Positions 1-8,914 are shown, counted from the stretch's first letter. The stretch is 64,000 bases of DNA from Brevundimonas sp. UBA6550 (GCF_002434505.1 NZ_DJKE01000001.1:1-64000); one strand, 5' to 3'. The notes: generated by a model not told the origin, from the sequence alone. Numbers and translations are program-made.

Positions 1-204
1 GAAAGCAAGAAGTTTTTCAACTCTTTCTTCCCCTCGAAAACCCCGGAAACCCAGTCCCCAAGGCCCCGCAGGCCGGCCCGTTTCCGAGCGAGGCAGCCCT
101 ATACGGGCAGCCCTTTTTCGCAGCAAGAAGAATCGTCGGGATTCTCGAAAAAACTGGCAACACAACGGTCGTCAAACCGTCACACGCCGGCAGCCGCCCC
201 CGCT
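1..204. other. Left-edge non-coding stretch
   Basis: No convincing coding region is visible. Two GANTC sites (CcrM-type methylation sequences) lie at 130-134 and 140-144 as arms of a small inverted repeat. A short ACGGT/ACCGT hairpin lies at 165-180. Read leftwards it is followed by a run of T about 15 bases on, so it could end the CBS gene transcript. The leftward strand near 1-60 is AT-richer than its surroundings and could be a leader for a gene beyond the edge; that is a guess. Confidence 0.3.
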
Positions 205-630
205 TCAGCCGGCGATATAGGAACGCAGGCTGTCGGCCTCCTGGGCGTGTTCGGCGATCTGACACTTCACCACGTCGCCGATGGAGATGACGCCGACCAG
301 GCGTTCGCCCTCCAGCACCGGCAGATGCCGGATGCGCCGGTCGGTCATCCGGCTCATCAGGGCCGACATCTCTTCCTTGGGTTCGGCGAAGATCACCTTG
401 GCCGTCATATATTCGGCGACCGGCCGGTTGAGAGCGGCGGCCCCGTCCGCCGCCAGGGCGCGCACCACGTCCCGTTCGGAGAAGACGCCCGCGACCCGGT
501 CGCCGTCACAGACGACCAGGGCGCCGACCCGTCTCTCCTCCAGCGCTGCGCAGGCGTCGGCCACGGTCCGCTCCGGCGCGATGGAGAAGACGGCGTTTCC
601 CTTGGTCTTGAGGATTTCGGCGACGAACAT
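205..630 (-). CDS. CBS-domain protein
   Basis: A 141-residue protein made almost entirely of two CBS domains (about residues 8-60 and 72-130). Paired CBS domains form a Bateman module that usually binds adenine nucleotides or S-adenosylmethionine and acts as a regulatory sensor. There is no attached enzyme or channel domain, so this is a stand-alone module, probably cytoplasmic. The ATG start at 630 has an AGAAGGAG ribosome site just upstream. The next gene (rhomboid) lies about 100 bases upstream on the same strand and need not be co-transcribed. The partner protein cannot be told from the sequence. Confidence 0.9.
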   Translation of the reverse strand: MFVAEILKTKGNAVFSIAPERTVADACAALEERRVGALVVCDGDRVAGVFSERDVVRALAADGAAALNRPVAEYMTAKVIFAEPKEEMSALMSRMTDRRIRHLPVLEGERLVGVISIGDVVKCQIAEHAQEADSLRSYIAG

Positions 631-738
631 CGCGGCTCCTTCTCTGGCGATAGAGAAGCGACCGCAGGGCCGGGATGGCGACAGGGCCGCATCTGCGCCG
701 GATGATCGCTCAACCCGGCGGCAGAGGCAAACCGGGGA

Positions 739-1428
739 TCAGCCGTGAGCGGGCCGGCGCTCCACCCCGCGGCCGAACGCACGCGCCAAGGGGCCTATGG
801 CCAGAATGCCGACGACGAAACCGACCGCATGGGCCTCCCAAGCGATGCCCGCCCCGTCCGCGCCGGGCGCAAAGCCGATCAGTCCGGTCAGAGCGTTGAC
901 GCCCATCCAGGCCAGAGAGGCGGTGACCACTCGTCTATCGGTCAGCGCCAGCACGCCGCCGCCGGGCGGCACGCCCATCAGCCGCGTCGCCGCCCCGATC
1001 AGGCCGAACACCGCCCCCGACGCCCCGACCATAGGCGCGCCAGATCCCCAGTGGATCAGCCCATAACCCAGCGTCGCCAGCACGCCGCACGCCACATAGA
1101 AGAGCAGGAACACCATCGGCCCGATCCGATCCCCCAACAGTCGGGCGACCGGCGCGCCAAAGGCCAGGGCGCCGACGGCGTTCATCCAGGCGTGGGCCCA
1201 CCCGCCGTGCAGCAACATGGCGGTCAGCAGCCCGCTCCACCTCCCCTCTTCCAGATCGACGGGGGCGAAGGCCATGCTCATGCCCATGTCGGGCAGGTCG
1301 CGCTGAAAGAGATAGAGCAAGGGGATCGAAGCGGCGATCAGCAGCGCGACCAGCGGCACATTGAACAGGGGCTCGCGCGGCGGCCTTACGGGCGGGGGAG
1401 CTTCGAATCGACCGGGCGCGTCTGACAT
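739..1428 (-). CDS. Rhomboid-family intramembrane serine protease
   Basis: A 229-residue membrane protein with about six hydrophobic segments. It carries the rhomboid signatures: HGGWAHAWMN in transmembrane helix 2 (residues 74-83), GASGAVFG with the catalytic serine at 137, and the catalytic histidine at 200 in EAHAVGFVVG. Rhomboids cleave transmembrane substrates within the inner membrane. The N-terminus is cytoplasmic, short and proline-rich. The substrate is unknown. The start at 1428 lacks a strong ribosome site. It is transcribed away from hfaA, so the 119 bases between them hold both promoters. Confidence 0.9.
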   Translation of the reverse strand: MSDAPGRFEAPPPVRPPREPLFNVPLVALLIAASIPLLYLFQRDLPDMGMSMAFAPVDLEEGRWSGLLTAMLLHGGWAHAWMNAVGALAFGAPVARLLGDRIGPMVFLLFYVACGVLATLGYGLIHWGSGAPMVGASGAVFGLIGAATRLMGVPPGGGVLALTDRRVVTASLAWMGVNALTGLIGFAPGADGAGIAWEAHAVGFVVGILAIGPLARAFGRGVERRPAHG

Positions 1429-1547
1429 GAGCCACAGATGCGCAAGGGATTTCGCGACATCAAGCGCTTCTTAATAACCTTAATGCAAGGGTCCGATGCG
1501 GATCGCCGAACGGGGGTCCGTCGTCTGTCTGCGCGAGGAACCGACCA
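1429..1547 (+). promoter_or_regulatory. Divergent promoter region of hfaABD
   Basis: The gap between the rhomboid gene and hfaA contains TTAA (1471-1474) and TTAA (1480-1483) separated by five bases, inside an otherwise GC-rich sequence. The master cell-cycle regulator CtrA prefers TTAA-N7-TTAA, so the spacing is two bases short. It may be a degenerate site or simply the AT-rich core of a promoter. No clear -35/-10 pair was found. Confidence 0.35.
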
Positions 1548-1988
1548 GTGCCCGTCAAGAGGCTCTCCCTAACCACCGCCGTCATGGCCGTCGCGGCCCT
1601 GGCCAGCGTTCCGGCCGTCGCGCAATCGAACGGCTCGGGCGGCGCATCCCGCTTTCAGCAAGGCTATGGCGGCGCCCGTTCGGCGGCCACCAACGCCACG
1701 ACGGGCTCGACCCGCGACGCCAACGGCAATCGCCTGATCGTCAACGGCATCATCCAGTCCGGCGCCTCTTCCTATTCCAGCCAGTCCGGCGGGGTCGCCT
1801 CGGCCTATGCGGGCGCGGGCTCGTCCAACCACGGCGGCACGGCCATCGGCGGCTCCACCGCCATCGGCAACCAGTTGAACGTGGTGGTTCAGGGCAACCG
1901 CAACACCGTGATCGTCAATTCGAACCAGACCAACACCGGCGCCGTCAACGCCGGCACGGCCCTGAACGGGAACATCAACCTGCCATGA
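1548..1988 (+). CDS. hfaA: Holdfast anchor protein HfaA, curlin-like
   Basis: A 146-residue secreted protein with a Sec signal peptide (cleavage near residue 25, after AVA). The mature part is rich in Gly, Ser, Asn and Gln and ends with curlin-like segments such as NQLNVVVQGNRNTVIVN and NSNQTNTGAVNAG. In Caulobacter, HfaA, HfaB and HfaD fix the adhesive holdfast to the stalk or pole, and HfaA forms stable amyloid-like multimers. The gene is first in a three-gene operon and overlaps hfaB by ATGA. Identification rests on composition, size and neighbours; the family has low sequence conservation. Confidence 0.88.
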   Translation: MPVKRLSLTTAVMAVAALASVPAVAQSNGSGGASRFQQGYGGARSAATNATTGSTRDANGNRLIVNGIIQSGASSYSSQSGGVASAYAGAGSSNHGGTAIGGSTAIGNQLNVVVQGNRNTVIVNSNQTNTGAVNAGTALNGNINLP

Positions 1989-3001
1989 GCCGTCGCCATC
2001 TGATCAAGGGAGGGGCCGCAGCCTCCGCCGCCGCCCTTCTGCTGGCCGGCTGCGTCAGCCCGGTCGCCGGGCCGTCGGGCCAGTACGCCACCCCCATCGG
2101 CAATGCGCCGGTGACGGCCAATCCGACGCCCTATTCGGCCGCCCTCTATTGCCTGGCCGACTACGCCCGTCGCTACAACCTGCCCTCGCCGCGCATGGCC
2201 GTGGGTCGCATCAGCGACTACACCGGCACCGTCTCGGCCGACGGCGGGCGCCAGATCACCGGCGGCGCCTCGCTGATGGCCAACTCGGCCCTCGCCAAGG
2301 CCGGCGCGCGCATCGTCGAACGCTACGACACCTCGGTTTCCGAGCTTGAGCTGCGCTACGCCAACAACAAGCTGATCGGCGACAATGCGCCGGACGCCCA
2401 GGGCCCGGAAGACACCCAGTACCGCCGCATCCTGGCCGGTCAGGTGCCGGGCTCGGACTTCTACGTGGTCGGCGGCATCACCGAGGTGAACTACAACATC
2501 CGCTCCGGCGGCATCGACATCGGCCAGGGCGAGGTGGATTCCGCCCGTCCCGGCTCGACCATGCTGAACCACCGCGTCTATGTGATGAACATCGCCATGG
2601 ACCTGCGCCTGGTGCAGACCACCACGCTGGAGGTGGTGGATGTCGTCTCCTATCAGAAGCAGATCATCGGCCGCGAGATTTCGGCCGGCGTCTTCGACTT
2701 CCTGAACGGAAACGTCTTCGACATCTCGGCCGGGACCGGCGGGATGGAGCCGGTGCAACTGGCCGTCCGCGCCCTGGTCGAACGCGCCACGGTCGAATTC
2801 ATGGCCAACCTCTATGGGGCGCCCGGCCCCGAAATCTGCCTCAACCCCGCCAACGATCCCCTCGGCGGCTCAACCGTCGGTCCTACCGGCGGCTATTACC
2901 CGGCCTATCCCACACAGGAGACGAACAATGGCCAGACCCGCGCCGATCCGTCTCGCTGGCATGATGGCCGCGACGGCGACGTTCGCCGCACTCGCCACTG
3001 A
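1985..3001 (+). CDS. hfaB: Holdfast anchor secretion lipoprotein HfaB, CsgG-like
   Basis: A 338-residue lipoprotein: the signal peptide ends in the lipobox LAGC with the acylated cysteine at 23. The body resembles the CsgG/curli-secretion channel family, which forms an outer-membrane pore. Its expected role is to export or position HfaA and HfaD at the cell surface. The start is the ATG at 1985, sharing ATGA with the hfaA stop, which strongly suggests translational coupling. The last roughly 35 residues, after the YYPAYP segment, are hydrophilic and lie partly over the start of hfaD in another frame. That tail may be an evolutionary by-product of the 74-base overlap. Confidence 0.9.
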   Translation: MSRRHLIKGGAAASAAALLLAGCVSPVAGPSGQYATPIGNAPVTANPTPYSAALYCLADYARRYNLPSPRMAVGRISDYTGTVSADGGRQITGGASLMANSALAKAGARIVERYDTSVSELELRYANNKLIGDNAPDAQGPEDTQYRRILAGQVPGSDFYVVGGITEVNYNIRSGGIDIGQGEVDSARPGSTMLNHRVYVMNIAMDLRLVQTTTLEVVDVVSYQKQIIGREISAGVFDFLNGNVFDISAGTGGMEPVQLAVRALVERATVEFMANLYGAPGPEICLNPANDPLGGSTVGPTGGYYPAYPTQETNNGQTRADPSRWHDGRDGDVRRTRH

Positions 3002-4187
3002 GGCGAGCGCACAGCAGACCCCGGCCTGCGATCCCGCTCTGGGCGAGGCCTGTTTCAGCCGCCAGACCCAGTCCGGCGACGTCACGGGCCAGGTCGATCT
3101 GAACCTGACGGTCGATCAGCTGACCGTCACCACCAGCGCCCAGGGCAATTCCCTCGCGGGCGGGGTGACGGCTGCGTCCGCCGGCTTGGTGTCGCGCCAG
3201 ACCATGACGGGCTCGGCGCGGGCTGGCGGCAATGTCGCTCTGAATGGCGCAGCGGACGGCCAGGTCAGCGTGACCACACAGGCGCGCGGCAACTATCTGG
3301 GCGTCACGACCAACGGCGCGACCTTCGCCGTGGACGCCGCTCAATCGACCACGGGCGCCGAGGTTCGCGCCCAGACCGTCGTGCGCGCTCCGACCGGCCG
3401 AATGCTGCAAGGCGGCTTCGCCTCCAGCGCCGCGACCGCCAACACCGTGGCCATGGGCGGCCCCTCCTCGTCCCTGACCGGCGTCATCGACCAGCGCGCC
3501 CAGACCACCGTCTTTTCCGAGACGGTCGCGGATGTGCAGTACATCCCCGCCCCCGCGGTCTTCGCCGCCCAGTCGGCGGCCAATGTCGTCCAGACCAACA
3601 CCACCGGCGCCTCGCACCAGGATCTGGCGGTGCGCCAGTCCAACGCCCCTTCTACCGTCGAGGCCCGCACCGACGTCTATGTCGACAACGCCTGGGATCT
3701 GACGACCAGCGCCAACGCCGGCGCCAATCAGGCGATCATGACCAACGCCGGCGGCTCCATGCTGGCTAACGTGGATCAGTCCAACGCGGGGCGGGTTCGC
3801 TCGGACGCGCGCGTCCAGACCAACCTGCAGGGCCAGACCGTGTTGGGGGCCCACAGCGTCGCCAACGAGACGGTCGCCGGCAACAACGACATCTATCTGA
3901 AGCTGGACAACACCCAGCTGAACACCGGCGGGGTCGAGGCGACCGCCACCTATGTCGGCGTCAACGGCTATGACGCCTATGTCGGCGCCGATGCCGTCGG
4001 CAATGCGGTGACGGGCTACGCCTGCTCGCAATGCGGCGGCGACGTCAACATCACCAACACCCAGACCAACAGCGGCAATGTGACCGCCAACGCCAACGCC
4101 ACGGTCGCCTCCGGCCGCACAGCCGTCGTCGGCGCCAACGCCGTGGGCAACACCGCCACCTTCTACATCAGCCGTCCGGGCGGCTAG
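2928..4187 (+). CDS. hfaD: Holdfast anchor protein HfaD
   Basis: A 419-residue secreted protein. I chose the ATG at 2928 because it has a CAGGAG ribosome site at 2915-2920 and gives a good signal peptide (cleavage after ASA, about residue 28). The longer upstream frame has no such features. The mature chain is low-complexity, rich in Asn, Gln, Thr, Ala and Gly. It repeats short Q(S/T/L)N-x-G-x-V units, for example VDQSNAGRV, TQLNTGGVEA and TQTNSGNVTA. The same motif occurs in HfaA. In Caulobacter HfaD is a surface holdfast-anchor protein that multimerises. No hfaC ATPase gene follows; the next gene is convergent. Confidence 0.88.
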   Translation: MARPAPIRLAGMMAATATFAALATEASAQQTPACDPALGEACFSRQTQSGDVTGQVDLNLTVDQLTVTTSAQGNSLAGGVTAASAGLVSRQTMTGSARAGGNVALNGAADGQVSVTTQARGNYLGVTTNGATFAVDAAQSTTGAEVRAQTVVRAPTGRMLQGGFASSAATANTVAMGGPSSSLTGVIDQRAQTTVFSETVADVQYIPAPAVFAAQSAANVVQTNTTGASHQDLAVRQSNAPSTVEARTDVYVDNAWDLTTSANAGANQAIMTNAGGSMLANVDQSNAGRVRSDARVQTNLQGQTVLGAHSVANETVAGNNDIYLKLDNTQLNTGGVEATATYVGVNGYDAYVGADAVGNAVTGYACSQCGGDVNITNTQTNSGNVTANANATVASGRTAVVGANAVGNTATFYISRPGG

Positions 4188-4813
4188 GCTGCCGCCGTCC
4201 TGTCGCCGGCCGCGCTGCCGACGAACGGCCTGACAACCGCCATCCCCTGATCGACATACAGCGCCTTTTCGCCGACGGGCGCGACATAGTGGATCGCTTC
4301 GCGCGCATCCTGCTCGCCGGCCAGCCGCGCAATGATCCATGCGGCCAGATACTGCGACGCCAGACATCCGCCCGCCGTAGCGACATTGCCGTGCGCCATG
4401 AAGGGCGCGTCGATCACCGTCACGCCCGCCTCCACGACCCAGGGCTTGGTCGTCAGGTCGGTGCAGGCGGGCAGGTCGCCGATCAGCCCCAACCGCGCCA
4501 GCAAAAGCGTGCCCGAACATTGGGCGCCCACCAACTGACGCTTGGGATTCAGCCGGATCGACGCCAACAAGTCCGCGTCTTCCGCAATCTCGCGCGTCTT
4601 GATCCCGCTGCCGATCAGCACGGCGTCGGCGGTCTCAGCAAAACGCATCGGCTGCTGGCGCCGGATCGTCACGCCGTTCATGGAGGTCACTTCGTCCGTC
4701 GGCGAGGTGATTTGGGCGGACCAACCCCTAGCCCTCATCCGGTTGAGAATCCCGGCCGCAATGAAGGAATCGAGTTCGTTGAATCCGTCGAAGGTCAGAA
4801 TCGCAATCTTCAT
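4184..4813 (-). CDS. DJ-1/PfpI family protein
   Basis: A 209-residue class I glutamine-amidotransferase-like protein of the DJ-1/PfpI superfamily. The nucleophile elbow is visible as GAQCSGT with Cys at 99, and the partner glutamate at 13 in FDGFNELDS. Members are glyoxalases, isonitrile hydratases, chaperone-like proteins or transcription-regulator domains. The sequence does not say which. No signal peptide, so cytoplasmic. It converges on hfaD: the four bases CTAG at 4184-4187 supply the stop codon of both genes, one on each strand. Confidence 0.87.
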   Translation of the reverse strand: MKIAILTFDGFNELDSFIAAGILNRMRARGWSAQITSPTDEVTSMNGVTIRRQQPMRFAETADAVLIGSGIKTREIAEDADLLASIRLNPKRQLVGAQCSGTLLLARLGLIGDLPACTDLTTKPWVVEAGVTVIDAPFMAHGNVATAGGCLASQYLAAWIIARLAGEQDAREAIHYVAPVGEKALYVDQGMAVVRPFVGSAAGDRTAAA

Positions 4814-5005
4814 CCCTACGTCCCGATAGCGGCGCCCCGGCGTCGTTTGGCGAGTAAGACCGTCAGCCTAGCCGATACATCGACGTTTCGCAGCCGGTTT
4901 TCAGCCTGCGGCAACCATCCCCCCGAAGGCGCTTGCCGCCTGCCGCGCCCTCCCCTACTCCAGATATCGTCGCGCCATCGGGGGTTGCGGTTTCGGAGTG
5001 ATTCC

Positions 5006-7885
5006 ATGCGTTCTGCGCGTCGCCTGCTGCTCGTCGCGGCTTCCGGCCTGGCCCTGTCGGCCGGCCTCGTCTCCATCGCCAATGCGCAAAGCGCGGCGCC
5101 CGTCGCCGGCTCGACCGCCCAGGTCGCGCCTTCGAACCCTTGGGCCCAGGCGGCCAGCGACATCCCGGCCGACCCCGCCGTCCGCTACGGCCTGCTGCCG
5201 AACGGGATGCGCTACGCCCTGCTGAAGAATGCGACCCCGCCCGGTCAGGCGTCGTTCCGCCTGCGCATCGACGCGGGCTCGCTGATGGAGCGCGACGACC
5301 AGAAGGGTCTGGCCCACTTCATGGAGCACATGGCCTTCAACGGCACCAAGGACGTGCCCGAGAACGAGATGATGCGGATTCTGGAGCGGCTGGGTCTGGC
5401 CTTCGGCGCCGACACCAACGCCTTCACCAGCTTCGACCAGACCGCCTATATGCTGGAGCTGCCGAACACCAAGGACGAGACCGTCGACCCCAGCCTGCAC
5501 ATCCTGCGCGAGATGATGTCGGCGGCCCTGATGGCGCCGGACGCCATCGATTCCGAGCGCGGCGTCATCGTCGGCGAGGAACGCACCCGCGACACGCCGC
5601 AGTTCCGCGTGCTGAAGACCCAGCTGGGCCTGCTGGCGCCCGGCCAGCGCCTGTCCCAGCGCCTGCCCATCGGCGACCTGGACGTCATCCGCACCGCGCC
5701 GCGTCAACGGTTCGTCGACTTCTACGACGCCTACTACCGCCCCTCGCGCGCGACCTTCATCGCCGTGGGCGACTTCGACGTGGACGCGATGGAGGCCAAG
5801 GTGCGCGCCGCCTTCGCCGACTGGACGCCCAAGGCCCCGGACGGCCCCGAGCCCGATCTGGGCGTCGTGGCGCCCCGCCAGCCCCAGACCAGCATCATCG
5901 TCGAACCCGGCATCCAGTCCTCCATCCAGATCAACTGGATCAAGGCCCCCGACCTGAACCCCGACACGGTGGCCGAGCGCGAGGCCGACATCCGTCGCGG
6001 CCTGGGCATGGCGGTGCTGAACCGCCGTTTGGGCGAGATCGCCCGCGCCGACAACCCGCCCTTCATCGGGGCCGGCGCCGGCTATCAGTCGCTGTTCGAC
6101 AGTCTGGACGCCGGCACTCTCTCGGTCGCCTTCAATCCCGGCGGCTGGAAACGCGCGCTGGAAACGGTCGAACAGGAAAGCCGCCGTCTGGCCCAATACG
6201 GCGTGACCGAGGCCGAGTTGCAGCGCGAGATCGTCAACACCCGCACCGCGCTTCAGAACGCCGTGGCGTCGGCCGCCACCCGCTCCACCTCGACCCTGGC
6301 CTCGGCCCTGCTCAGCGCGGTGAACGACGATCAGGTCTTCAGCGCGCCCCAGACCAATCTGGACCTGTTCAACAAGGCCGTCGACGGCCTGACCGTCGCC
6401 CAGGTCGACCAGGCCGCCCGCGCGGTGTTCGAGGGTCAGGGTCCGCTGGTCCTGTTCAGCTCTCCGGTTCCGGTCGAGGGCGGCGAGGCCGCCGTCACCG
6501 CCGCGCTGGAGGCGTCGCGCAACACCCCGGTCCAGGCCCGCGCCGCCGAGGCCGAGCTGAAATGGCCCTATGACAGCTTCGGCGCCCCGGCCCAGCCGGC
6601 CGCCCGCAGCGAGATCGCCGATCTGGGCGCCACCCTGGTCCGCTTCCCGAACGGCACGCTGCTGAACATCAAGAAGACCGACTTCCGCGCCGATCAGGTT
6701 CTGGTCAGCGCCCGGACGGGCCTGGGCGAACTGGGTCTGCCCGCCGACCAGCTGTCGCCCGTGTCGATGGCCAGCACCATCCTGACCGCCGGCGGCCTGG
6801 GCAAGCTCAGCCTGGACGAGATGAACCGCGTCCTCAGCGGCCGCACCTACAGCGCCTCGGTCAATCAGGCGACCGACGCCTATGTTTTCTCCGGCGCCAC
6901 CAAGCCCGCCGACCTGCAGCTGGAGCTTCAGGTTCTGGCCGCCTATCTGACCGATCCGGGCCTGCGCGCCGCGCCGTTCGAACAGACCAAGGCCCTGTTC
7001 CCGCAAATCCTGGCCCAGCTGGGCGCCACCCCGCGCGGCGTCTTCCAGCGTGACGCCTCGGGCCTCCTGGCCGGCGGCGACGCGCGTGAAACCACTCCGA
7101 CCGCCGATCAGGTCGCCGCCATCCAGATCGACGACGTGCGAAACGGGGTCCGTTCGGCCCTGGCCCAGGGTCCGGTGGAGATCACCGTGGTCGGGGACGT
7201 GGACATCGACGCGGTCATCGCCGCGGTCGGCGCCACCTTCGGCGCCCTGCCCGCGCGCGGCGCGGCTCCCACGCCGTCCGCCGGTTCGGCCCAGCGCAAG
7301 TTCCCCGCCCCCACGACCACGCCGGTCCAGCTGCACCACACCGGCCCGGCCGAACAGGCGCTGGGCTTCGTCGCCTGGCCGACCACCGACCAGGTCCACG
7401 ACCGCAAGACCGCGCGTCAGCTGTCGATCCTGTCCGACGTGCTGCAACTGCGGCTGAACGACGAGATCCGCGAGAAGCAGGGGCTGGCCTATTCGCCCAG
7501 CGCCGGCTCCACCTCGTCGAACGTCTTCCCCGGCTATGGCTATATCGCCGTGACGGCCGAGACGCCGCCGGCGGCCCTGCCCAAACTGTTCGAGACGGTG
7601 GACGCCATCGCCGCCGACCTGCGCGACAACCCGGTCGGCGAGGACGAACTGAACCGCGCCCGTCGCCCGGCGGTCGAGCGCATCCGCCGCAACATGGCCG
7701 ACAACGGCTATTGGCTGACGCAACTGTCCCAGGCCCAGTCCGATCCGGCGGGCCTGGATCAGACGCGCAACCAGCTCTCGACCCTCGAAGCCGTCACCGC
7801 CGCCGATCTTCAGGCCCTGGCGCGCCAGTATCTGAAGCCCGACGCCGCCTGGCGCGCCACCGTCACGGCCCAGGGCGCTCAGTAG
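5006..7885 (+). CDS. M16 family zinc metallopeptidase
   Basis: A 959-residue secreted insulinase/pitrilysin-type protease with a signal peptide (cleavage after ANA, about residue 29). The inverted zinc motif HxxEH is HFMEH near residues 103-107. The length fits two tandem M16 repeats. The C-terminal half carries the R/Y-type segment (REKQGLAYSPSAG) that binds substrate in this clan. M16 enzymes degrade small proteins and peptides, here in the periplasm. The open frame extends far upstream of 5006, but only the ATG at 5006 gives a signal peptide and is preceded by GGAG. Monocistronic. Confidence 0.93.
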   Translation: MRSARRLLLVAASGLALSAGLVSIANAQSAAPVAGSTAQVAPSNPWAQAASDIPADPAVRYGLLPNGMRYALLKNATPPGQASFRLRIDAGSLMERDDQKGLAHFMEHMAFNGTKDVPENEMMRILERLGLAFGADTNAFTSFDQTAYMLELPNTKDETVDPSLHILREMMSAALMAPDAIDSERGVIVGEERTRDTPQFRVLKTQLGLLAPGQRLSQRLPIGDLDVIRTAPRQRFVDFYDAYYRPSRATFIAVGDFDVDAMEAKVRAAFADWTPKAPDGPEPDLGVVAPRQPQTSIIVEPGIQSSIQINWIKAPDLNPDTVAEREADIRRGLGMAVLNRRLGEIARADNPPFIGAGAGYQSLFDSLDAGTLSVAFNPGGWKRALETVEQESRRLAQYGVTEAELQREIVNTRTALQNAVASAATRSTSTLASALLSAVNDDQVFSAPQTNLDLFNKAVDGLTVAQVDQAARAVFEGQGPLVLFSSPVPVEGGEAAVTAALEASRNTPVQARAAEAELKWPYDSFGAPAQPAARSEIADLGATLVRFPNGTLLNIKKTDFRADQVLVSARTGLGELGLPADQLSPVSMASTILTAGGLGKLSLDEMNRVLSGRTYSASVNQATDAYVFSGATKPADLQLELQVLAAYLTDPGLRAAPFEQTKALFPQILAQLGATPRGVFQRDASGLLAGGDARETTPTADQVAAIQIDDVRNGVRSALAQGPVEITVVGDVDIDAVIAAVGATFGALPARGAAPTPSAGSAQRKFPAPTTTPVQLHHTGPAEQALGFVAWPTTDQVHDRKTARQLSILSDVLQLRLNDEIREKQGLAYSPSAGSTSSNVFPGYGYIAVTAETPPAALPKLFETVDAIAADLRDNPVGEDELNRARRPAVERIRRNMADNGYWLTQLSQAQSDPAGLDQTRNQLSTLEAVTAADLQALARQYLKPDAAWRATVTAQGAQ

Positions 7886-7892
7886 GTCGAAC

Positions 7893-7928
7893 AAAAAGGC
7901 CCCGGCTCGCATCGCGCGGGCCGGGGCC
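7893..7928 (-). terminator. Intrinsic terminator for the secreted-protein gene
   Basis: A nine-base-pair stem GGCCCCGGC (7898-7906) / GCCGGGGCC (7920-7928) is followed, on the minus strand, by five T (from A 7893-7897). It lies about 90 bases past the stop of the leftward gene at 8021 and just past the M16 stop, so it may serve both directions. The T run exists only for leftward transcription. Confidence 0.6.
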
Positions 7929-8020
7929 AGTCGTTTCAGGATCGTCGACGAAGAGCCGACGCATCCGATCCTGTCATCCGTCGCCTGAGCGGCGGCTGAA
8001 CGGGATCGTCAACCCGCCGT

Positions 8021-8914
8021 TCAGAACACCCGGCCGCCGACGCCGCCGTCCAGGGTGATGGCGCCGGTCAGGACGGTCGCGCTCTCGACCTGTTCCTCGC
8101 GGTATTCGGTGTATTCCTCTTCGCGATACATCGTCAGGATCTTGATCCCAGCGCCGTAGCGACGCAGCAGCGAACGCTCGTTGCAGTCCCGCTCGGGCTT
8201 CTCGGGCCGGCATTCCAGCTTGCCGCCGTTGCCGAACCACAGGGCCTCGTGCTTGCGGCAGGTCAGGGTCGTGCCGTGGTCGAAGTTCACATTCCCCTCA
8301 TAGTCCGCCAGCGTCGCCTGCAGCCAGGTTCCGGCCAGGCAGCGATAGATTTCGCCTTCGAATCCGTCGGCGATCTCGCGGTCCGGCCGCACCTGCGATG
8401 CGGGGTGCGGCACCTGACGGTCGTCGATGCAGACGGCCTGGATCACGACGCGCTTCATCATGCTGCGGAAGGCGCTGTAGGGGGTGCGCACGGTCTGGGC
8501 GACCATGCCCTCGACCGCCAGCCCCTGGATCGTGGTCGGATAGGGCTGATCCACGCTGATGTAGGCCGCGCCTCCGCCCCCGCCATAGGCGCCCGCGAAA
8601 CCGCCCGCCCGCGCGTTCAGATACGACCGCGCGCCGGCGTTGGCGTAGCCGTTGGCGCCGGCGTTCGCATTGGCGTTCGCGCCGACGTTCACGTTCACAT
8701 TGACGTTGGTGTTGACGTTGTTGTTCCACTGGTTCCCGCCGGGAACGCATCCGCCGCCGCCGCAGGGCGGCTCGGGCGGAGGGGGCGGTTGGCATGAGGT
8801 GCAGGGCGGCGGCTCGCACCCCGACCCGCATTGCGCCAGGGCCGCGCCGGCGCCGGCCGACACGGCCAGACCGGCCGCCAGGCCCAGCATCCATTTCGTG
8901 ATCCGCAGCCGCAT
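8021..8914 (-). CDS. Secreted protein with Asn-Val/Asn-Ala tract and cysteine-rich C-terminus
   Basis: A 297-residue exported protein I do not recognise. Order: signal peptide (to about 27, ALA-Q); a Cys/Pro-rich linker (CGSGC, PPPCTSC, PPCGGGGC); an alternating tract of Asn with Val, Thr or Ala (roughly residues 63-92); a Gly/Ala segment; then a conserved-looking domain (about 110-297). That domain has spaced cysteines (CIDD, YRCLAG, LTCRKHEALW, LECRPE, DCNER) and a charged REEEYTEYREE stretch. The alternating Asn tract suggests a surface or matrix protein. It reads away from ileS. A GGGAG ribosome site precedes the ATG. Confidence 0.75.
   Translation of the reverse strand: MRLRITKWMLGLAAGLAVSAGAGAALAQCGSGCEPPPCTSCQPPPPPEPPCGGGGCVPGGNQWNNNVNTNVNVNVNVGANANANAGANGYANAGARSYLNARAGGFAGAYGGGGGAAYISVDQPYPTTIQGLAVEGMVAQTVRTPYSAFRSMMKRVVIQAVCIDDRQVPHPASQVRPDREIADGFEGEIYRCLAGTWLQATLADYEGNVNFDHGTTLTCRKHEALWFGNGGKLECRPEKPERDCNERSLLRRYGAGIKILTMYREEEYTEYREEQVESATVLTGAITLDGGVGGRVF

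Noticed and set aside
4955..7912. A 985-codon open frame on the minus strand
   Set aside because: It lies fully antisense to the M16 peptidase, has GR/GD-rich composition typical of shadow frames in GC-rich DNA and no recognisable motif.
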